Positions 15,358 through 25,075 are shown, counted from the stretch's first letter. The stretch is 64,000 bases of DNA from Brachybacterium squillarum M-6-3 (GCF_000225825.1 NZ_AGBX01000001.1:186001-250000); one strand, 5' to 3'. The notes: a model not told the origin generated them from the sequence alone. A program made the numbers and translations.

Positions 15358-16302
15358 TCAGCCGATGTTGGGGAGATGCCGCTCCACCGCGACCACGTTG
15401 CCCTGCGAGGTCGCGTGCAGCACCATCGCCTCCCCCGCCGCGAGGTAGGGGTCCGAGCGGGGCAGCTCGAGCGCCGCGCCGTGCACGGAGACCTGCCGGA
15501 TCACCTGCAGCACCGTGGGCAGCACCGGCCGATGGGTGCACACCACCACCGAGCGCGCCTCGCGCAGCACCCGCTCGATGACGGCGCCGGTGCGGGTGGG
15601 GTGGTCGGCGTGGGAGGCCTCGGTGAGCTCCGACTTCGTGGTGACGTCGATGCCCTGTGCCCGGGCGAAGCCCTCCACCGTGGCCCGGCAGCGCTTCCAG
15701 GGGCTGGTGACCACGCCACCCGGGTCGAAGGCGTCGATCAGCGGCGGGAGCGCCGCGGCCTGCTTCTTGCCCTTGGCGTTCAGGGGCCGCGACTTCTCGC
15801 CCTTGCGCCACTTGGCGCGGGAGAGCGCCGCCGCGTGGCGCTGGATGATGATGGCGGCGGTGTCCAGCTCCTCGGCCTCCAGGTAGCGGCGCAGCGCGGC
15901 CAGCAGCACCTGGTCGCTCTGGCGGGTCAGGCGCCGCTCGGCCTCGTCGAGGGAGAGCCATTTGCGCTGGTCGATCTCGCGCGGGTCCTCGGCGCCCGCG
16001 GCGACCTTGGCCCTCACCGTCGCCGTCCAGTACTGCACGATCTTGGTGCGCCCGTCGGGCAGCAGGTACACCGAGGCGGGCAGCGGGCGCTGCAGTCGCA
16101 CCCGGTAGCCGGTCTCCTCGGCGACCTCCCGCACGGCCGCGGCCGGGAACGTCTCGCCCTTGTCGAGCTTGCCCTTGGGCACCGACCAGTCGTCGTAGCG
16201 GGGGCGGTGCACCAGCAGCACCTCGAAGCCCTTCTTGCCCTCGCGCCAGGCCAGGGCCCCGGCGGCGAGCACGGGAGGGGCGGTCGACGGGTCCACGCGC
16301 AT
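15358..16302 (-). CDS. NUDIX hydrolase fused to histidine phosphatase (MutT1-like)
   Basis: The 314-residue two-domain protein resembles mycobacterial MutT1. The N-terminal NUDIX box GKLDKGETF...REVAEETGY keeps the G-x5-E-x7-RE-x2-EE-x-G pattern. The C-terminal half begins IIIQRHAAALSRAKW, with the R-H pair of the histidine phosphatase family, and later has CTHRPVLP with the second catalytic His. MutT1 is known to clear 8-oxo-dGTP and diadenosine polyphosphates. Start ATG 16302 lies two bases after the mshD-like stop, so the two genes form one unit. Confidence 0.85.
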   Translation of the reverse strand: MRVDPSTAPPVLAAGALAWREGKKGFEVLLVHRPRYDDWSVPKGKLDKGETFPAAAVREVAEETGYRVRLQRPLPASVYLLPDGRTKIVQYWTATVRAKVAAGAEDPREIDQRKWLSLDEAERRLTRQSDQVLLAALRRYLEAEELDTAAIIIQRHAAALSRAKWRKGEKSRPLNAKGKKQAAALPPLIDAFDPGGVVTSPWKRCRATVEGFARAQGIDVTTKSELTEASHADHPTRTGAVIERVLREARSVVVCTHRPVLPTVLQVIRQVSVHGAALELPRSDPYLAAGEAMVLHATSQGNVVAVERHLPNIG

Positions 16303-16304
16303 GC

Positions 16305-17186
16305 TCAGCCCTCCTCGGCCCGCAGCTGGACGTGCTGCTCGGCGGTCGTGAAGCCCCAGCGCTCGTACAGGGCGAGCGCGGGGGCGTTGTCGCCCTCGAC
16401 GTACAGCTCGACGCCGGGCACGTCGCGGTCCGCGAGGCGCTGCAGGGCGGTACCCAGCAGGTGCCCGGCCACGCCCTGCCCCTGCGCGGCGGGGGCGGTG
16501 GCGACGACGTAGATCTCCGCCGCGGCGCTCTCGGCGGTGCGCTTGGTCCACACGGCGCCCAGCAGCTCGCCCTCGTGGCGGGCCAGCAGCAGGTCCTCCG
16601 GGTCGAACCAGGGCTCGGCCAGGCGCCGGTCGAGGTCGGCGCGGGTGAGGGCGCCCTGCTCGGGATGGTCGGCGAACGCGCTCGCGTTCAGCGCGAGCCA
16701 GTCCTCCGCGTCCCGCTCGACCTCGAAGGTGCTGATCCGCAGGTCCGCGAGCCGGGGGGCGGGCACGGGCGGCAGGGGGTGCTCGGCGCCGAGCTGACGG
16801 TGCAACACCAGCAGTCGCCGCACCTCGGTGAGGCCCTGGGCCTCCAGGAACGCCAGGGAGGCCGGGAGGGCGCCGTGCGCCCAGACGCCGGCGTCCGACC
16901 GGTGGGCGAGGGCGGCCCGCAGCAGGGCGGTGCCGTGGCCGCGGCGACGGTGGTCCGGGTGGACCATGCCCTGGGTGGTGCCATCGGCCAGCACGCCGGC
17001 GTAGCCGACCAAAGAGACATCCTGCTCGGTGTCCTGCTCGATCAGGAGGTGGTGGGCGCCGGGGCCGGCGAGGGCGAGGCGGGCCGCCTCGTCCAGCGGG
17101 GCGACCCCGTCGTGGGTGGTCGCGGCCTCCAGGAGCGCGCCCACGGCGCCGCGGCGATCCGCGGTGAGGGCATCGGTGGTGATCAT
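16305..17186 (-). CDS. mshD: mycothiol synthase MshD
   Basis: The protein has 293 residues with tandem GNAT acetyltransferase folds. The N-terminal one has HPDHRRRGHGTALL. The C-terminal one has APAAQGQGVAGHLLGTAL and VEGDNAPALALYERWGF. This double-GNAT layout and length fit MshD, which acetylates Cys-GlcN-Ins to complete mycothiol, the main low-molecular-weight thiol of actinobacteria. ATG 17186 is chosen over the upstream ATG at 17219 because AAGGA lies five bases before it. A TACAGT box on the minus strand at 17240-17245 may be its promoter. Confidence 0.88.
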   Translation of the reverse strand: MITTDALTADRRGAVGALLEAATTHDGVAPLDEAARLALAGPGAHHLLIEQDTEQDVSLVGYAGVLADGTTQGMVHPDHRRRGHGTALLRAALAHRSDAGVWAHGALPASLAFLEAQGLTEVRRLLVLHRQLGAEHPLPPVPAPRLADLRISTFEVERDAEDWLALNASAFADHPEQGALTRADLDRRLAEPWFDPEDLLLARHEGELLGAVWTKRTAESAAAEIYVVATAPAAQGQGVAGHLLGTALQRLADRDVPGVELYVEGDNAPALALYERWGFTTAEQHVQLRAEEG

Positions 17187-17230
17187 GAGGTCCTTCCCGA
17201 CGCGATGCGCCGCCATCACCAGCGGACTCG

Positions 17231-17245
17231 TAGACTGCCACTGTA
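17231..17245. promoter_or_regulatory. overlapping divergent -10 boxes
   Basis: Plus-strand TAGACT (17231-17236) and minus-strand TACAGT (17240-17245) lie back to back between mshD and the membrane-protein gene. No strong -35 was seen for either. Confidence 0.35.
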
Positions 17246-17338
17246 GCGCCGACGGACACCCCCGTCGGACGCCGCGGGACCCGCCGCGATCACGGCGCCC
17301 GCGGACCGACCGGCCCGCCCGTCGACGAAGGAGGCCCC

Positions 17339-18097
17339 ATGACCGCTCCCGAGCGCGCGCCGCTCGGAGCCGCCCTGGCGCTCCTGCTCACGGTGATCAC
17401 CCTGACCGGCCACCTCTCCCCGCTGCTGATGGCGATCGCCGTCGCCCTGGTGGGGCTGATGGTGGGCCTGGCCTGGCCTGCGCTGCTGGAGCTGCCCTCC
17501 CCGCTGGGCACCCGGATCGTGGTCTCCGCCGCGGGCGCCGCCTCGGCCCTGATCACGGTGCTGGCCCCCGAGCGGATCTCCCCGGTCACCGGCATCCTCA
17601 TCGTCTGCGCGGGCGGCGTGCTGGCCTCCTTCATCCACCAGATGTGTCGTCCGGTGCGCGACGGCCTCACCGCCTCCCTCACCGGCACCGTGGCGGGCGT
17701 GTTCGTCACCTCCCTCGGGGCCAGCTGGGTGATCGCGCAGTCCCAGGTGCAGGTGGAGGGCATGTCCTGGCTGGTCACCGCCGTCGCCGCGGGTCTCGCC
17801 GCGACCCTGCTGATCGACGCGACGCCCCTGCCCACGGTCGTCCGCTTCGTCCTCGCGGTGCTCGCGGGCGCCGGGACCTGCCTGGCGTTGACGACGCAGC
17901 TGGGCGGGCTGGACGGGCTGGACCTGCTGCCCGGGGTGGTGCTGGGCCTGGTCGTGGCCGTCGGGGCGAGCTGTACGCACCTGCTGCTGGGCTCGACCCT
18001 GGTCTCCCGCCGCCCCGGCCCGACGCTCGCGGTCGCCGCCGGCCCCGTCGCCACCGTCGGCGTGGTGGCCCTCCTGGCCGTCACCCTTCTCCTCTGA
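17339..18097 (+). CDS. polytopic membrane protein, unknown function
   Basis: This 252-residue protein consists almost wholly of hydrophobic segments, about eight helices. Polar loops are short, for example HQMCRPVRDGL near residue 100. The start ATG 17339 follows a strong GAAGGAGG site at the right distance. No transporter or enzyme motif is recognised. It stands between mshD and the small membrane protein, transcribed on the plus strand. Confidence 0.7.
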   Translation: MTAPERAPLGAALALLLTVITLTGHLSPLLMAIAVALVGLMVGLAWPALLELPSPLGTRIVVSAAGAASALITVLAPERISPVTGILIVCAGGVLASFIHQMCRPVRDGLTASLTGTVAGVFVTSLGASWVIAQSQVQVEGMSWLVTAVAAGLAATLLIDATPLPTVVRFVLAVLAGAGTCLALTTQLGGLDGLDLLPGVVLGLVVAVGASCTHLLLGSTLVSRRPGPTLAVAAGPVATVGVVALLAVTLLL

Positions 18098-18169
18098 GGC
18101 CCGTCCGAGCCGGACCCCGCGACCGCTCACCAGCCCGCGCGGAGCGCCGCCGCGGCGGGCGATCCCCGA

Positions 18170-18175
18170 TAGACT
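18170..18175 (+). promoter_or_regulatory. -10 box of the 33-residue membrane protein gene, leaderless
   Basis: TAGACT, six bases before ATG 18182. Confidence 0.5.
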
Positions 18176-18181
18176 GCCGCC

Positions 18182-18283
18182 ATGTCTTTCCTCTCCCTCT
18201 TCTTTCTGGGCCTCGTGGTGCTGGTCGGTGTCGGCACGCTCGCCTTCACCGTGCTGGTGATCCGCCGCCTCTTCGACCGCTGA
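18182..18283 (+). CDS. 33-residue single-helix membrane protein
   Basis: The frame ATG 18182 to TGA 18283 encodes MSFLSLFFLGLVVLVGVGTL, then a second hydrophobic stretch and a basic RRLFDR end. This gives one long transmembrane helix with positive-inside C-terminus. Support for a real gene is the TAGACT box six bases upstream and the position ten bases before the nitrobindin-like gene. Function is unknown. Confidence 0.6.
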   Translation: MSFLSLFFLGLVVLVGVGTLAFTVLVIRRLFDR

Positions 18284-18293
18284 GCAGGCGCTG

Positions 18294-18950
18294 ATGCCGA
18301 TCACGCTCGACCCCTCCCTCCCCGAGTCGCTGTACCCGCTGGCCTGGCTGATGGGCACCTGGCGCGGCGAAGGTGCCCTGCACCGCCCCGGCGACGACGC
18401 CGGGGACCGCCGCATCGAGCAGGAGCTCACCTGCACGGCGCGCGAGGACGGCACGATGTCCTGGACCTCCCTGGTCCACCTCGTCGACACCCCCGCTCCC
18501 ATCCCGCCGACCAGCTCCTTCGCCAAGAAGGACGCCCCGGCCCCCGCCGATCCCGGCACCGGCCAGCGCTCCCTGCTGCTGCGCGAGACCGGCCTCTGGA
18601 CCGTCGGCGAGCCGCTGCCCGGCCAGGACCTCGAACGGGCCCGCCAGGCCAAGCCGGGCGACCCCGAGGGCGTGGTCTCCTACGGGCTGAGCGCCGTGCT
18701 GGGCAGCGAGGGCGTGGAGCACGAGTGGGCGGGCGAGGTCCGCGGCCCCCGCATCCAGCTCGCCCGCCAGGGCTCCGGCCCGGGCTCCCCGGTCGCCGAC
18801 ACCCGCATGTTCGGCTACGTCGGCGGTCGCCTGATGTGGCTGTGGGAGCGCGCGCCCGAGCAGGCCACCGCGAACACCGGTGAGGAGGCCGCCGACTGGC
18901 CCGGTGCCGGCCTGGTCCCCTACCTCTCGCTGGAGCTCGACCGTGTCTGA
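18294..18950 (+). CDS. nitrobindin/FABP-like heme-binding protein
   Basis: The 218-residue protein carries GTWRGEG near residues 21-27, the G-x-W-x-G-x-G signature of the nitrobindin (DUF1794/THAP4-like) beta-barrel. Members bind ferric heme and may handle nitric oxide or peroxynitrite. An insertion of about 35 residues (APIPPTSSFAKKDAPAPADP region) interrupts the barrel. The C-terminal segment GRLMWLWERAP would bring the heme-proximal region, though no clear His ligand was pinned down. Its stop overlaps the start of the ygfZ gene by eight bases. Confidence 0.75.
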   Translation: MPITLDPSLPESLYPLAWLMGTWRGEGALHRPGDDAGDRRIEQELTCTAREDGTMSWTSLVHLVDTPAPIPPTSSFAKKDAPAPADPGTGQRSLLLRETGLWTVGEPLPGQDLERARQAKPGDPEGVVSYGLSAVLGSEGVEHEWAGEVRGPRIQLARQGSGPGSPVADTRMFGYVGGRLMWLWERAPEQATANTGEEAADWPGAGLVPYLSLELDRV

Positions 18951-20085
18951 GCCGGTGACCCCGGAACCCCGGGATGTCTCCCCCCTGCTGCGCCCCTCCG
19001 CGGTGCTCGGCGAGGGCCCCGACGCCGCCGTGCCCGAGCATTACGGCGCCCCCCTGCGCGAGCAGCGCCGTCTGCTGCGCGGCCGCGCCGTGGTGGACCT
19101 CGGCCAGCTCGAGGTGCTCGAGGTGTCCGGCCCCGAGGCCCGCTCCTGGCTGACCACCGTCACCTCCCAGGTCCTCACCGGGGTGCCGGTCGACAGCTCG
19201 CTCAGCCTCGCCGTGCTGTCCCCGCAGGGCCGGGTGGAGCACCTGGCCTCCGCGGTGGTCGCCGCCGAGGAGACCGTGCTGCTGGTGCTCGACGCCGGCG
19301 CCCGCGCGGGCCTGCGGCGCTACCTGGAGATGATGCGCTTCGCCGCCCGGGTCGAGATCCCCGACCGGGACGACCTGCGCGTGCTCGGGGCGACCGCCCC
19401 CGCCGCCGAGGTGCTGCCCGAGCTGGGCCTGCCGGAGGCCGCGGCCGTCTGGGCCGAGGACTGGCCGAGCGTGGCGCCGGGCGGCGTGGCCTACGGGCCC
19501 GACCCCGGGGACGCCGTCGCCACCGTGCTCACCCTGCTGCCCGCCGCGGAGCTGGCCGCGCTCCCCTGGCACGGTGAGCACCTGGCCGGGATGTCCTCCT
19601 GGGAGGCCGTGCGGATCGCCTCCCATCGCGCCCGCTTCGGCCGCGAGGTCGACGAGCGCTCCATCCCCCACGAGCTGGACCTGCTCCGCACCGCCGTGCA
19701 CACCGCCAAGGGCTGCTATCGCGGCCAGGAGACGGTGGCGAAGGTGATGAACCTGGGCCAGCCGCCGCGGCGCCTGGTGATGCTGCACCTGGACGGCTCG
19801 CAGGACGTGCCCGTGCGGCCCGGCGGCGAGGTCCGCCTCGGGGGCGGAGAGGGCACCGGCGGGAAGGTCGTCGGCACCGTCACCTCCACCGCGCTGCACG
19901 CCGACCTCGGCCCGATCGCCCTGGCCGTGGTGCGCCGCGCCGTGCCGATCGAGGCGGAGCTGGCGGTCGCGGTGCCCGTGACCACGGCCGACGGCGCGCA
20001 GGACGCCGTGTGGCTGGACGCCTCCCAGGAGGCCGTGGTGCTGCCGCGCGAGCACGGGCAGCGCCCGTCCACCGCCAAGCTCTGA
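18943..20085 (+). CDS. ygfZ: YgfZ/GcvT folate-binding protein (Fe-S cluster maintenance)
   Basis: This 380-residue protein has the GcvT-like tetrahydrofolate fold and the hallmark K-G-C-Y-x-G-Q-E at KGCYRGQETVAK. YgfZ/IBA57 proteins use folate to support assembly or repair of certain [4Fe-4S] enzymes. SWEAVRIASHRARFGREVDE precedes the hallmark as in the family. GTG 18943 (VSEPVTPEP) overlaps the upstream stop by eight bases, so coupling with the nitrobindin-like gene is likely. Confidence 0.85.
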   Translation: MSEPVTPEPRDVSPLLRPSAVLGEGPDAAVPEHYGAPLREQRRLLRGRAVVDLGQLEVLEVSGPEARSWLTTVTSQVLTGVPVDSSLSLAVLSPQGRVEHLASAVVAAEETVLLVLDAGARAGLRRYLEMMRFAARVEIPDRDDLRVLGATAPAAEVLPELGLPEAAAVWAEDWPSVAPGGVAYGPDPGDAVATVLTLLPAAELAALPWHGEHLAGMSSWEAVRIASHRARFGREVDERSIPHELDLLRTAVHTAKGCYRGQETVAKVMNLGQPPRRLVMLHLDGSQDVPVRPGGEVRLGGGEGTGGKVVGTVTSTALHADLGPIALAVVRRAVPIEAELAVAVPVTTADGAQDAVWLDASQEAVVLPREHGQRPSTAKL

Positions 20086-20206
20086 CCGCCGCCGCGCCGG
20101 GCCCCGATCCCGCCCGGCGTCCGGTGAGCCGGGAACCTCCCGGGCCGGTGCACGCCCCTCACGATCCCTCCACCTCGTCGCGCCCCGTTCGTCGGGGGTG
20201 GCTGGG

Positions 20207-20662
20207 ATGATGGACGGCATGGAGGGCAGCACACCGTCATCGCAGCGATCCGGGACCGGCAGCAGCCGGGACGAGGTGATCGCCGCCCAGCAAGCGGCGC
20301 TGCAGGCGTCCCGTCGGCGCGAGCACGAGCAGGCCACTGCCCTGATCCGGGAGGCCGTCGCCCGCTGGCGGGAGGCCGGCATCGAGCCCCGCCCGCTGCG
20401 GGCCCTCCCCATCGGGGGCGGCCGCCCCGTGCGCACGTCCCTCACCGGCTGGTACCTCAAGCCCGACCGCACCCTCGCGGTGGACGCCGCGGCGAACTTC
20501 TATCTGATGCGGGTGGACGGGGGCCTGGGCGCCCGCCTGCGCGGCGCCACCCCGGAGCCCGCCGAGGCGCCGCTGGTCGTGGGCCGCGGCGCCCGCGACG
20601 GGGAGACCATCGACCTGGCGGAGCTGCTGGAGCGTCGTACCCAGGACCCGGTGATCGGATGA
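20207..20662 (+). CDS. conserved-looking hypothetical protein
   Basis: The protein has about 151 residues. A charged helical stretch (DEVIAAQQAALQASRRREHE) could form a coiled coil. A compact beta-rich part follows, with GWYLKPDRTLAVDAAANFYLM and RDGETIDLAELLERR. I do not recognise the family. Three in-frame ATGs (20207, 20210, 20219) leave the start open; 20207 has GGGGGTGG upstream. Its stop overlaps the next start (ATGA), so it is co-translated with the FUSC-type protein and may assist it. Confidence 0.6.
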   Translation: MMDGMEGSTPSSQRSGTGSSRDEVIAAQQAALQASRRREHEQATALIREAVARWREAGIEPRPLRALPIGGGRPVRTSLTGWYLKPDRTLAVDAAANFYLMRVDGGLGARLRGATPEPAEAPLVVGRGARDGETIDLAELLERRTQDPVIG

Positions 20663-21960
20663 GCACCGGACCCGTTCCCACCTCCACCGCCGCCCTGCCG
20701 TTGGGCGAGCGGCTGCGCAGCGGGGTGCGCCGTCGTCTCTCCGACGGCTTGCGCCGCAGCCGCCGCGACAGCATCTCCATCGGCCGTGCCGCCGTCGCCG
20801 CGGCGCTGGCCTACTTCGTGGCGAGCCTGCTGTGGGGTCACCAGTACCCCTTCTTCTCCGCCATCGTCGCCTTCATCATCATCGGCTTCGGCACCGAGAA
20901 GAAGGTGCGCAAGGTGGCCGAGCTGGCCGTCGGGGTGATGCTCGGCGTGCTCATCGGGGAGCTGGCCCGCGCCACGATCGGCTCGGGCACCTGGCAGATC
21001 GCGGTGGTGGTGATCGTGGCGGGGCTGATCGCCCGCTTCATCGACCAGAGCGTGCTGCTGGGCTTCCAGATGTCCATCCAGTCGCTGCTGGTGATGATCA
21101 TGCCGGTCACCCCCACCATGACCCCCGGCGGACGGGTGCTGGACGCCCTCACCGGCGTCACCGTCGCGATCGTCGTGTACCTGCTGCTCTCCGGCGACCC
21201 GCGCAAGGTGCAGCGGCGCGCCGCCCGCTCCTTCTACCGGGAGCTGGAGAACACGCTGGTCTCGCTGGCGCTCGCGGCCCGCACCGGGGACGCGAGCGTC
21301 TCCCGCGCGGCGCTGCGCAGCATCCGCGCCAGCTCGCAGGGATTCACCGACGAGTGGCGCACCGCGAACGACGCCGCCGACGAGCTCGCCTCCTACTCCC
21401 CCACCGGGCTTCGCCACGCCGACGACATCCAGCGCCTGCAGCACCTGCTGGTGGGCTCGGACCGGGCGATGCGCAACATCCGGGTGATCGCCCGCACCGA
21501 GACCGAGTTCCTGGACGCCGTGGACGGCGACCCCCACACCACGCTGGCCGACGCCCTGGTGGCGGCGCGCGACGCGGTCGGGGAGCTGCGCCGTGCCGTC
21601 GGCCACGACGAGGTGGACTTCACCGCGGCCCGCCGCGCCCTGCGGCTGTTCACCGCGTACCTCACCCCCGAGCTGCTGCTGAAGAACGACAAGGGGCTGC
21701 GCCCGGGCAGGGCCGGCCACTTCGAGGGCGTGAGCCTGGTGATCCAGCTGCGCGCCCTCGCGATCGACATGCTGCAGGCCACGGGCCTGGACCCGGCCGA
21801 CGCCAAGCGCTTCCTGCCCAGCCTGCTGGTGGCCGCCGACGGCGACACCATCGGCCCGCGCCCCATGACCCAGGAGATGGCGGCGGTCGAGCCGCCTGCC
21901 ACCACCCAGGCGCTCGAGCTGCTGATCACCGACCGCTCGGACCCCTCCCGGCGCCGCTGA
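20659..21960 (+). CDS. FUSC-family aromatic acid exporter-like membrane protein
   Basis: The protein has 433 residues. The N-terminal half contains about six hydrophobic helices, starting RAAVAAALAYFVASLLWGHQ. YPFFSAIVAFIIIG and PGGRVLDALTGVTVAIVVYL match FUSC/ArAE-type proteins, in which a G-x-R-x-x-x-T-x-x-G segment is conserved. The C-terminal half is soluble and helical. Export of aromatic acids is the family's best-known role but is not shown here. A hairpin follows the stop at once. Confidence 0.8.
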   Translation: MSTGPVPTSTAALPLGERLRSGVRRRLSDGLRRSRRDSISIGRAAVAAALAYFVASLLWGHQYPFFSAIVAFIIIGFGTEKKVRKVAELAVGVMLGVLIGELARATIGSGTWQIAVVVIVAGLIARFIDQSVLLGFQMSIQSLLVMIMPVTPTMTPGGRVLDALTGVTVAIVVYLLLSGDPRKVQRRAARSFYRELENTLVSLALAARTGDASVSRAALRSIRASSQGFTDEWRTANDAADELASYSPTGLRHADDIQRLQHLLVGSDRAMRNIRVIARTETEFLDAVDGDPHTTLADALVAARDAVGELRRAVGHDEVDFTAARRALRLFTAYLTPELLLKNDKGLRPGRAGHFEGVSLVIQLRALAIDMLQATGLDPADAKRFLPSLLVAADGDTIGPRPMTQEMAAVEPPATTQALELLITDRSDPSRRR

Positions 21961-21985
21961 GACGGCGCCCGCCGCGGGCGCCGTC
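21961..21985 (+). terminator. hairpin directly after the FUSC-type gene
   Basis: Perfect 10-bp stem (21961-21970 with 21976-21985), 5-base loop, starting on the base after the stop codon. Confidence 0.6.
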
Positions 21986-22024
21986 CCGTCCACCGGGCTC
22001 GCAGGGGAGCAACGACGGCCCCGG

Positions 22025-22030
22025 TACGCT
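22025..22030 (+). promoter_or_regulatory. -10 box of the DUF2516 gene, leaderless
   Basis: TACGCT, six bases before ATG 22037. Confidence 0.5.
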
Positions 22031-22036
22031 GGCGGG

Positions 22037-22360
22037 ATGCTGATCGCCGCCATCCAGACGTGGATCTTCGCCGTCCTCGCCCTCGCCCTGTTCGCGGTGG
22101 AGGTGTGGGCGCTGGTGAACGCGCTGCGCTTCCGGGCCGACGCCTACGTCGCCGCGGGCAAGCGCACCAAGGGCTTCTGGGGCGCGCTGACGGGTCTGGC
22201 CGTGCTGCTGGGCTTCCTGTCCCTGCCCTACCCCCTGGGCTCCGGCAGCCCCTCGCTGCTGTTCATGCTGGGCGGGATCATCATCGCCGGCATCTTCCTG
22301 GCCGACGTGCTGCCCGCGCTGAAGCGGGTCATGGGCCGCGCCGCCGGCAACCGCTGGTGA
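22037..22360 (+). CDS. DUF2516 membrane protein
   Basis: The 107-residue protein has three hydrophobic helices. The pattern WALVNALRFRADAYVAAGKRTK followed by FWGALTGLA matches DUF2516, an actinobacterial family of unknown role. A third helix with FMLGGIIIAGIFLADVLPAL completes it. The N-terminal hydrophobic run follows directly from the leaderless start. The gene converges on fba with a long palindrome between. Confidence 0.8.
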   Translation: MLIAAIQTWIFAVLALALFAVEVWALVNALRFRADAYVAAGKRTKGFWGALTGLAVLLGFLSLPYPLGSGSPSLLFMLGGIIIAGIFLADVLPALKRVMGRAAGNRW

Positions 22361-22437
22361 CGCCCGACCACTCCGCCTGACCGCGCCGTCCCGTCGGGCC
22401 GGCCGTCGCGTCGCGGCCTCTCCGCCCACGGCTGCTG

Positions 22438-22510
22438 ACGGAGAAAGGGATACCGGTGTGCAGCCGAGCCCCGTGAGGGGTTCGTTGCACACCGGCATCC
22501 CTTTCTCCGT
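22438..22510. repeat. long inverted repeat, 25-base arms, in convergent intergenic region
   Basis: Arms 22438-22462 and 22486-22510 pair over 25 positions with one wobble. The 23-base loop carries an inner CCCC/GGGG stem. It lies between the DUF2516 and fba stops and could act as a bidirectional terminator or an extragenic palindromic element. Confidence 0.8.
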
Positions 22511-22514
22511 TGCC

Positions 22515-22537
22515 GCCCCGCGGCGGTGCCGCGGGGC
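22515..22537 (-). terminator. hairpin after fba
   Basis: Perfect 10-bp stem (22515-22524 with 22528-22537) and 3-base loop, 11 bases past the fba stop. Confidence 0.65.
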
Positions 22538-22548
22538 TCAGCTGCCGA

Positions 22549-23580
<1,032 letters not shown>

Positions 23581-23723
23581 CTGGCATTCTCCTTCGCTGG
23601 CGAGAGGTACGGGGACGACTCCCGGCGCGGGGCGCCGGGACGGGTCGTGCGTCCGGGTTCATTGTTCCACAGGGCACATGGGTGGCCCGTGCCCGAGGTC
23701 CCGTCGTGGACGGCCCCGCAGGG

Positions 23724-24380
23724 TCAGCGCAGCGGGCCCTCCGGCAGCGCCGCGTGCTGGCGCACCCAGGTGTGCATGGCGATGGCCGCGGCGGCGGCCA
23801 CATTGATGGAGCGGGTGGAGCCGAACTGGGTGATCCCCACGACGAGATCCGCGGCCGCGACCAGCTCGGGGCTGAGGCCGGGGCCCTCCTGCCCCATCAC
23901 CAGCACCGCGTCCCGCGGCAGGGTCACGTGCTCGATCGGGAGGGCGCCCTCGACGAGGTCCACGGCCACCAGGGGCCGCCCCTGCTCCCGGGCCCAGGCG
24001 ACGAGAGCGGCGGCGTCGGGGTGGTGGATCTCGTGCTGGTAGCGGTCGGTGACCATGGCCCCCCGGCGGTTCCAGCGGCGACGGCCGACGATGTGGAAGG
24101 CACCGACGGCGAAGGCGTTGGCGGTGCGCACGATCGAGCCGATGTTCGCATCGTGCTCGAGGTTCTCGATGGCGACGTGGAGCTCGTGGCGGCGGGTGTC
24201 GAGCTCGCCGACGATCGCCTCGCGCCGCCAGTAGCGGAAGCGGTCCTCGACGTTGCGGCGGTCCCCCTCGGCCAGCAGGCGCGGGTCCAGCCGCGGGTCC
24301 TCGGGCCAGGGCTCGGGGTGGGGGCCGACCCCCACCTCCCGGGACTGCGGACCGTGCTGGTCGTCCCGGGGCGCGGTCAT
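23724..24380 (-). CDS. SpoU/TrmH-family RNA 2'-O-methyltransferase
   Basis: The 218-residue protein has the three SpoU motifs: NIGSIVRTANAF (motif 1), VMGQEGPGLSPE (motif 2) and FGSTRSINVAAAAAIAMHTW (motif 3). These form the trefoil knot that binds SAM. Targets in this family are tRNA or rRNA riboses; which one is not decidable here. The N-terminal ~45 residues are polar. Its ATG overlaps the stop of the DedA gene (ATGA), so the two are one transcript. Confidence 0.88.
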   Translation of the reverse strand: MTAPRDDQHGPQSREVGVGPHPEPWPEDPRLDPRLLAEGDRRNVEDRFRYWRREAIVGELDTRRHELHVAIENLEHDANIGSIVRTANAFAVGAFHIVGRRRWNRRGAMVTDRYQHEIHHPDAAALVAWAREQGRPLVAVDLVEGALPIEHVTLPRDAVLVMGQEGPGLSPELVAAADLVVGITQFGSTRSINVAAAAAIAMHTWVRQHAALPEGPLR

Positions 24381-25075
24381 CGGGGCTCCCCCTCACCGAC
24401 GGGCTCCGGCCGCTCGGGGTCCGCGGCGGCCCGGCGGAGGGCGTCGTCGGGGTCGGGCAGGCCGAGGGCGCGGCGTCGCCGCTCCCGTCGGACCAGCTTC
24501 ACCACCGTCCAGACCGCCAGCAGGGCGATCACCGCGTACGCGAGGCGGGAGAGGGTGTCGGTCCAGGGCTCGATCACGGTCCAGTTGCTGCCCAACAGGT
24601 AGCCGGCACTCACGAAGATGGTGTTCCAGATCGTGCTGCCGGCGAGCGTGAGCAGGGAGAACACCCCGAACGGTATCGCGTACAGCCCGGCGGGGATGGA
24701 GATCAGCGAGCGCACGCCCGGCACGAAGCGGCCCAGGAAGATCCCGGCGCGGCCGTGTCGCTCCATCCAGCGCACGGTCGCGTCGTAGTCGTCGACGCTG
24801 AGCAGCGGCAGCCGCAGGAACAGGGCCCGCAGCCGTTCCGGGCCGAGCGCGCGGCCCAGGCCGTACAGCAGCCAGGCCCCGCCCATCGAGCCGGTGACGG
24901 AGGCCGCGAGCATGCCGAGGTAGGTGGCCTCGCCGCTCGCGGCGGCGACCCCGGCCAGCGGCAGGATCACCTCGGATGGGATCGGCGGGAAGACGCCCTC
25001 GAGCAGGATCAGCAGCGCGACGCCAGGCTCACCGAGGCGCGCCATCACGGCGAGGGCGAACTCGACCAGGTTCAT
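24377..25075 (-). CDS. DedA-family membrane protein
   Basis: This 232-residue protein shows the SNARE-associated/DedA pattern FPPIPSEVILPLAGVAA. The conserved GRFVPGVRSLISIPAG block follows. Recent work on the family links it to lipid-carrier (undecaprenyl phosphate) recycling and proton-dependent transport. Four to five helices are visible, with a basic Arg-rich tail. ATG 25075 is preferred to upstream candidates because GAGGAGG lies six bases before it. Confidence 0.88.
   Translation of the reverse strand: MNLVEFALAVMARLGEPGVALLILLEGVFPPIPSEVILPLAGVAAASGEATYLGMLAASVTGSMGGAWLLYGLGRALGPERLRALFLRLPLLSVDDYDATVRWMERHGRAGIFLGRFVPGVRSLISIPAGLYAIPFGVFSLLTLAGSTIWNTIFVSAGYLLGSNWTVIEPWTDTLSRLAYAVIALLAVWTVVKLVRRERRRRALGLPDPDDALRRAAADPERPEPVGEGEPR

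Noticed and set aside
20095-20119. Terminator hairpin after the ygfZ gene
   Set aside because: Only a 7-bp stem with an 11-base loop; too weak to list.
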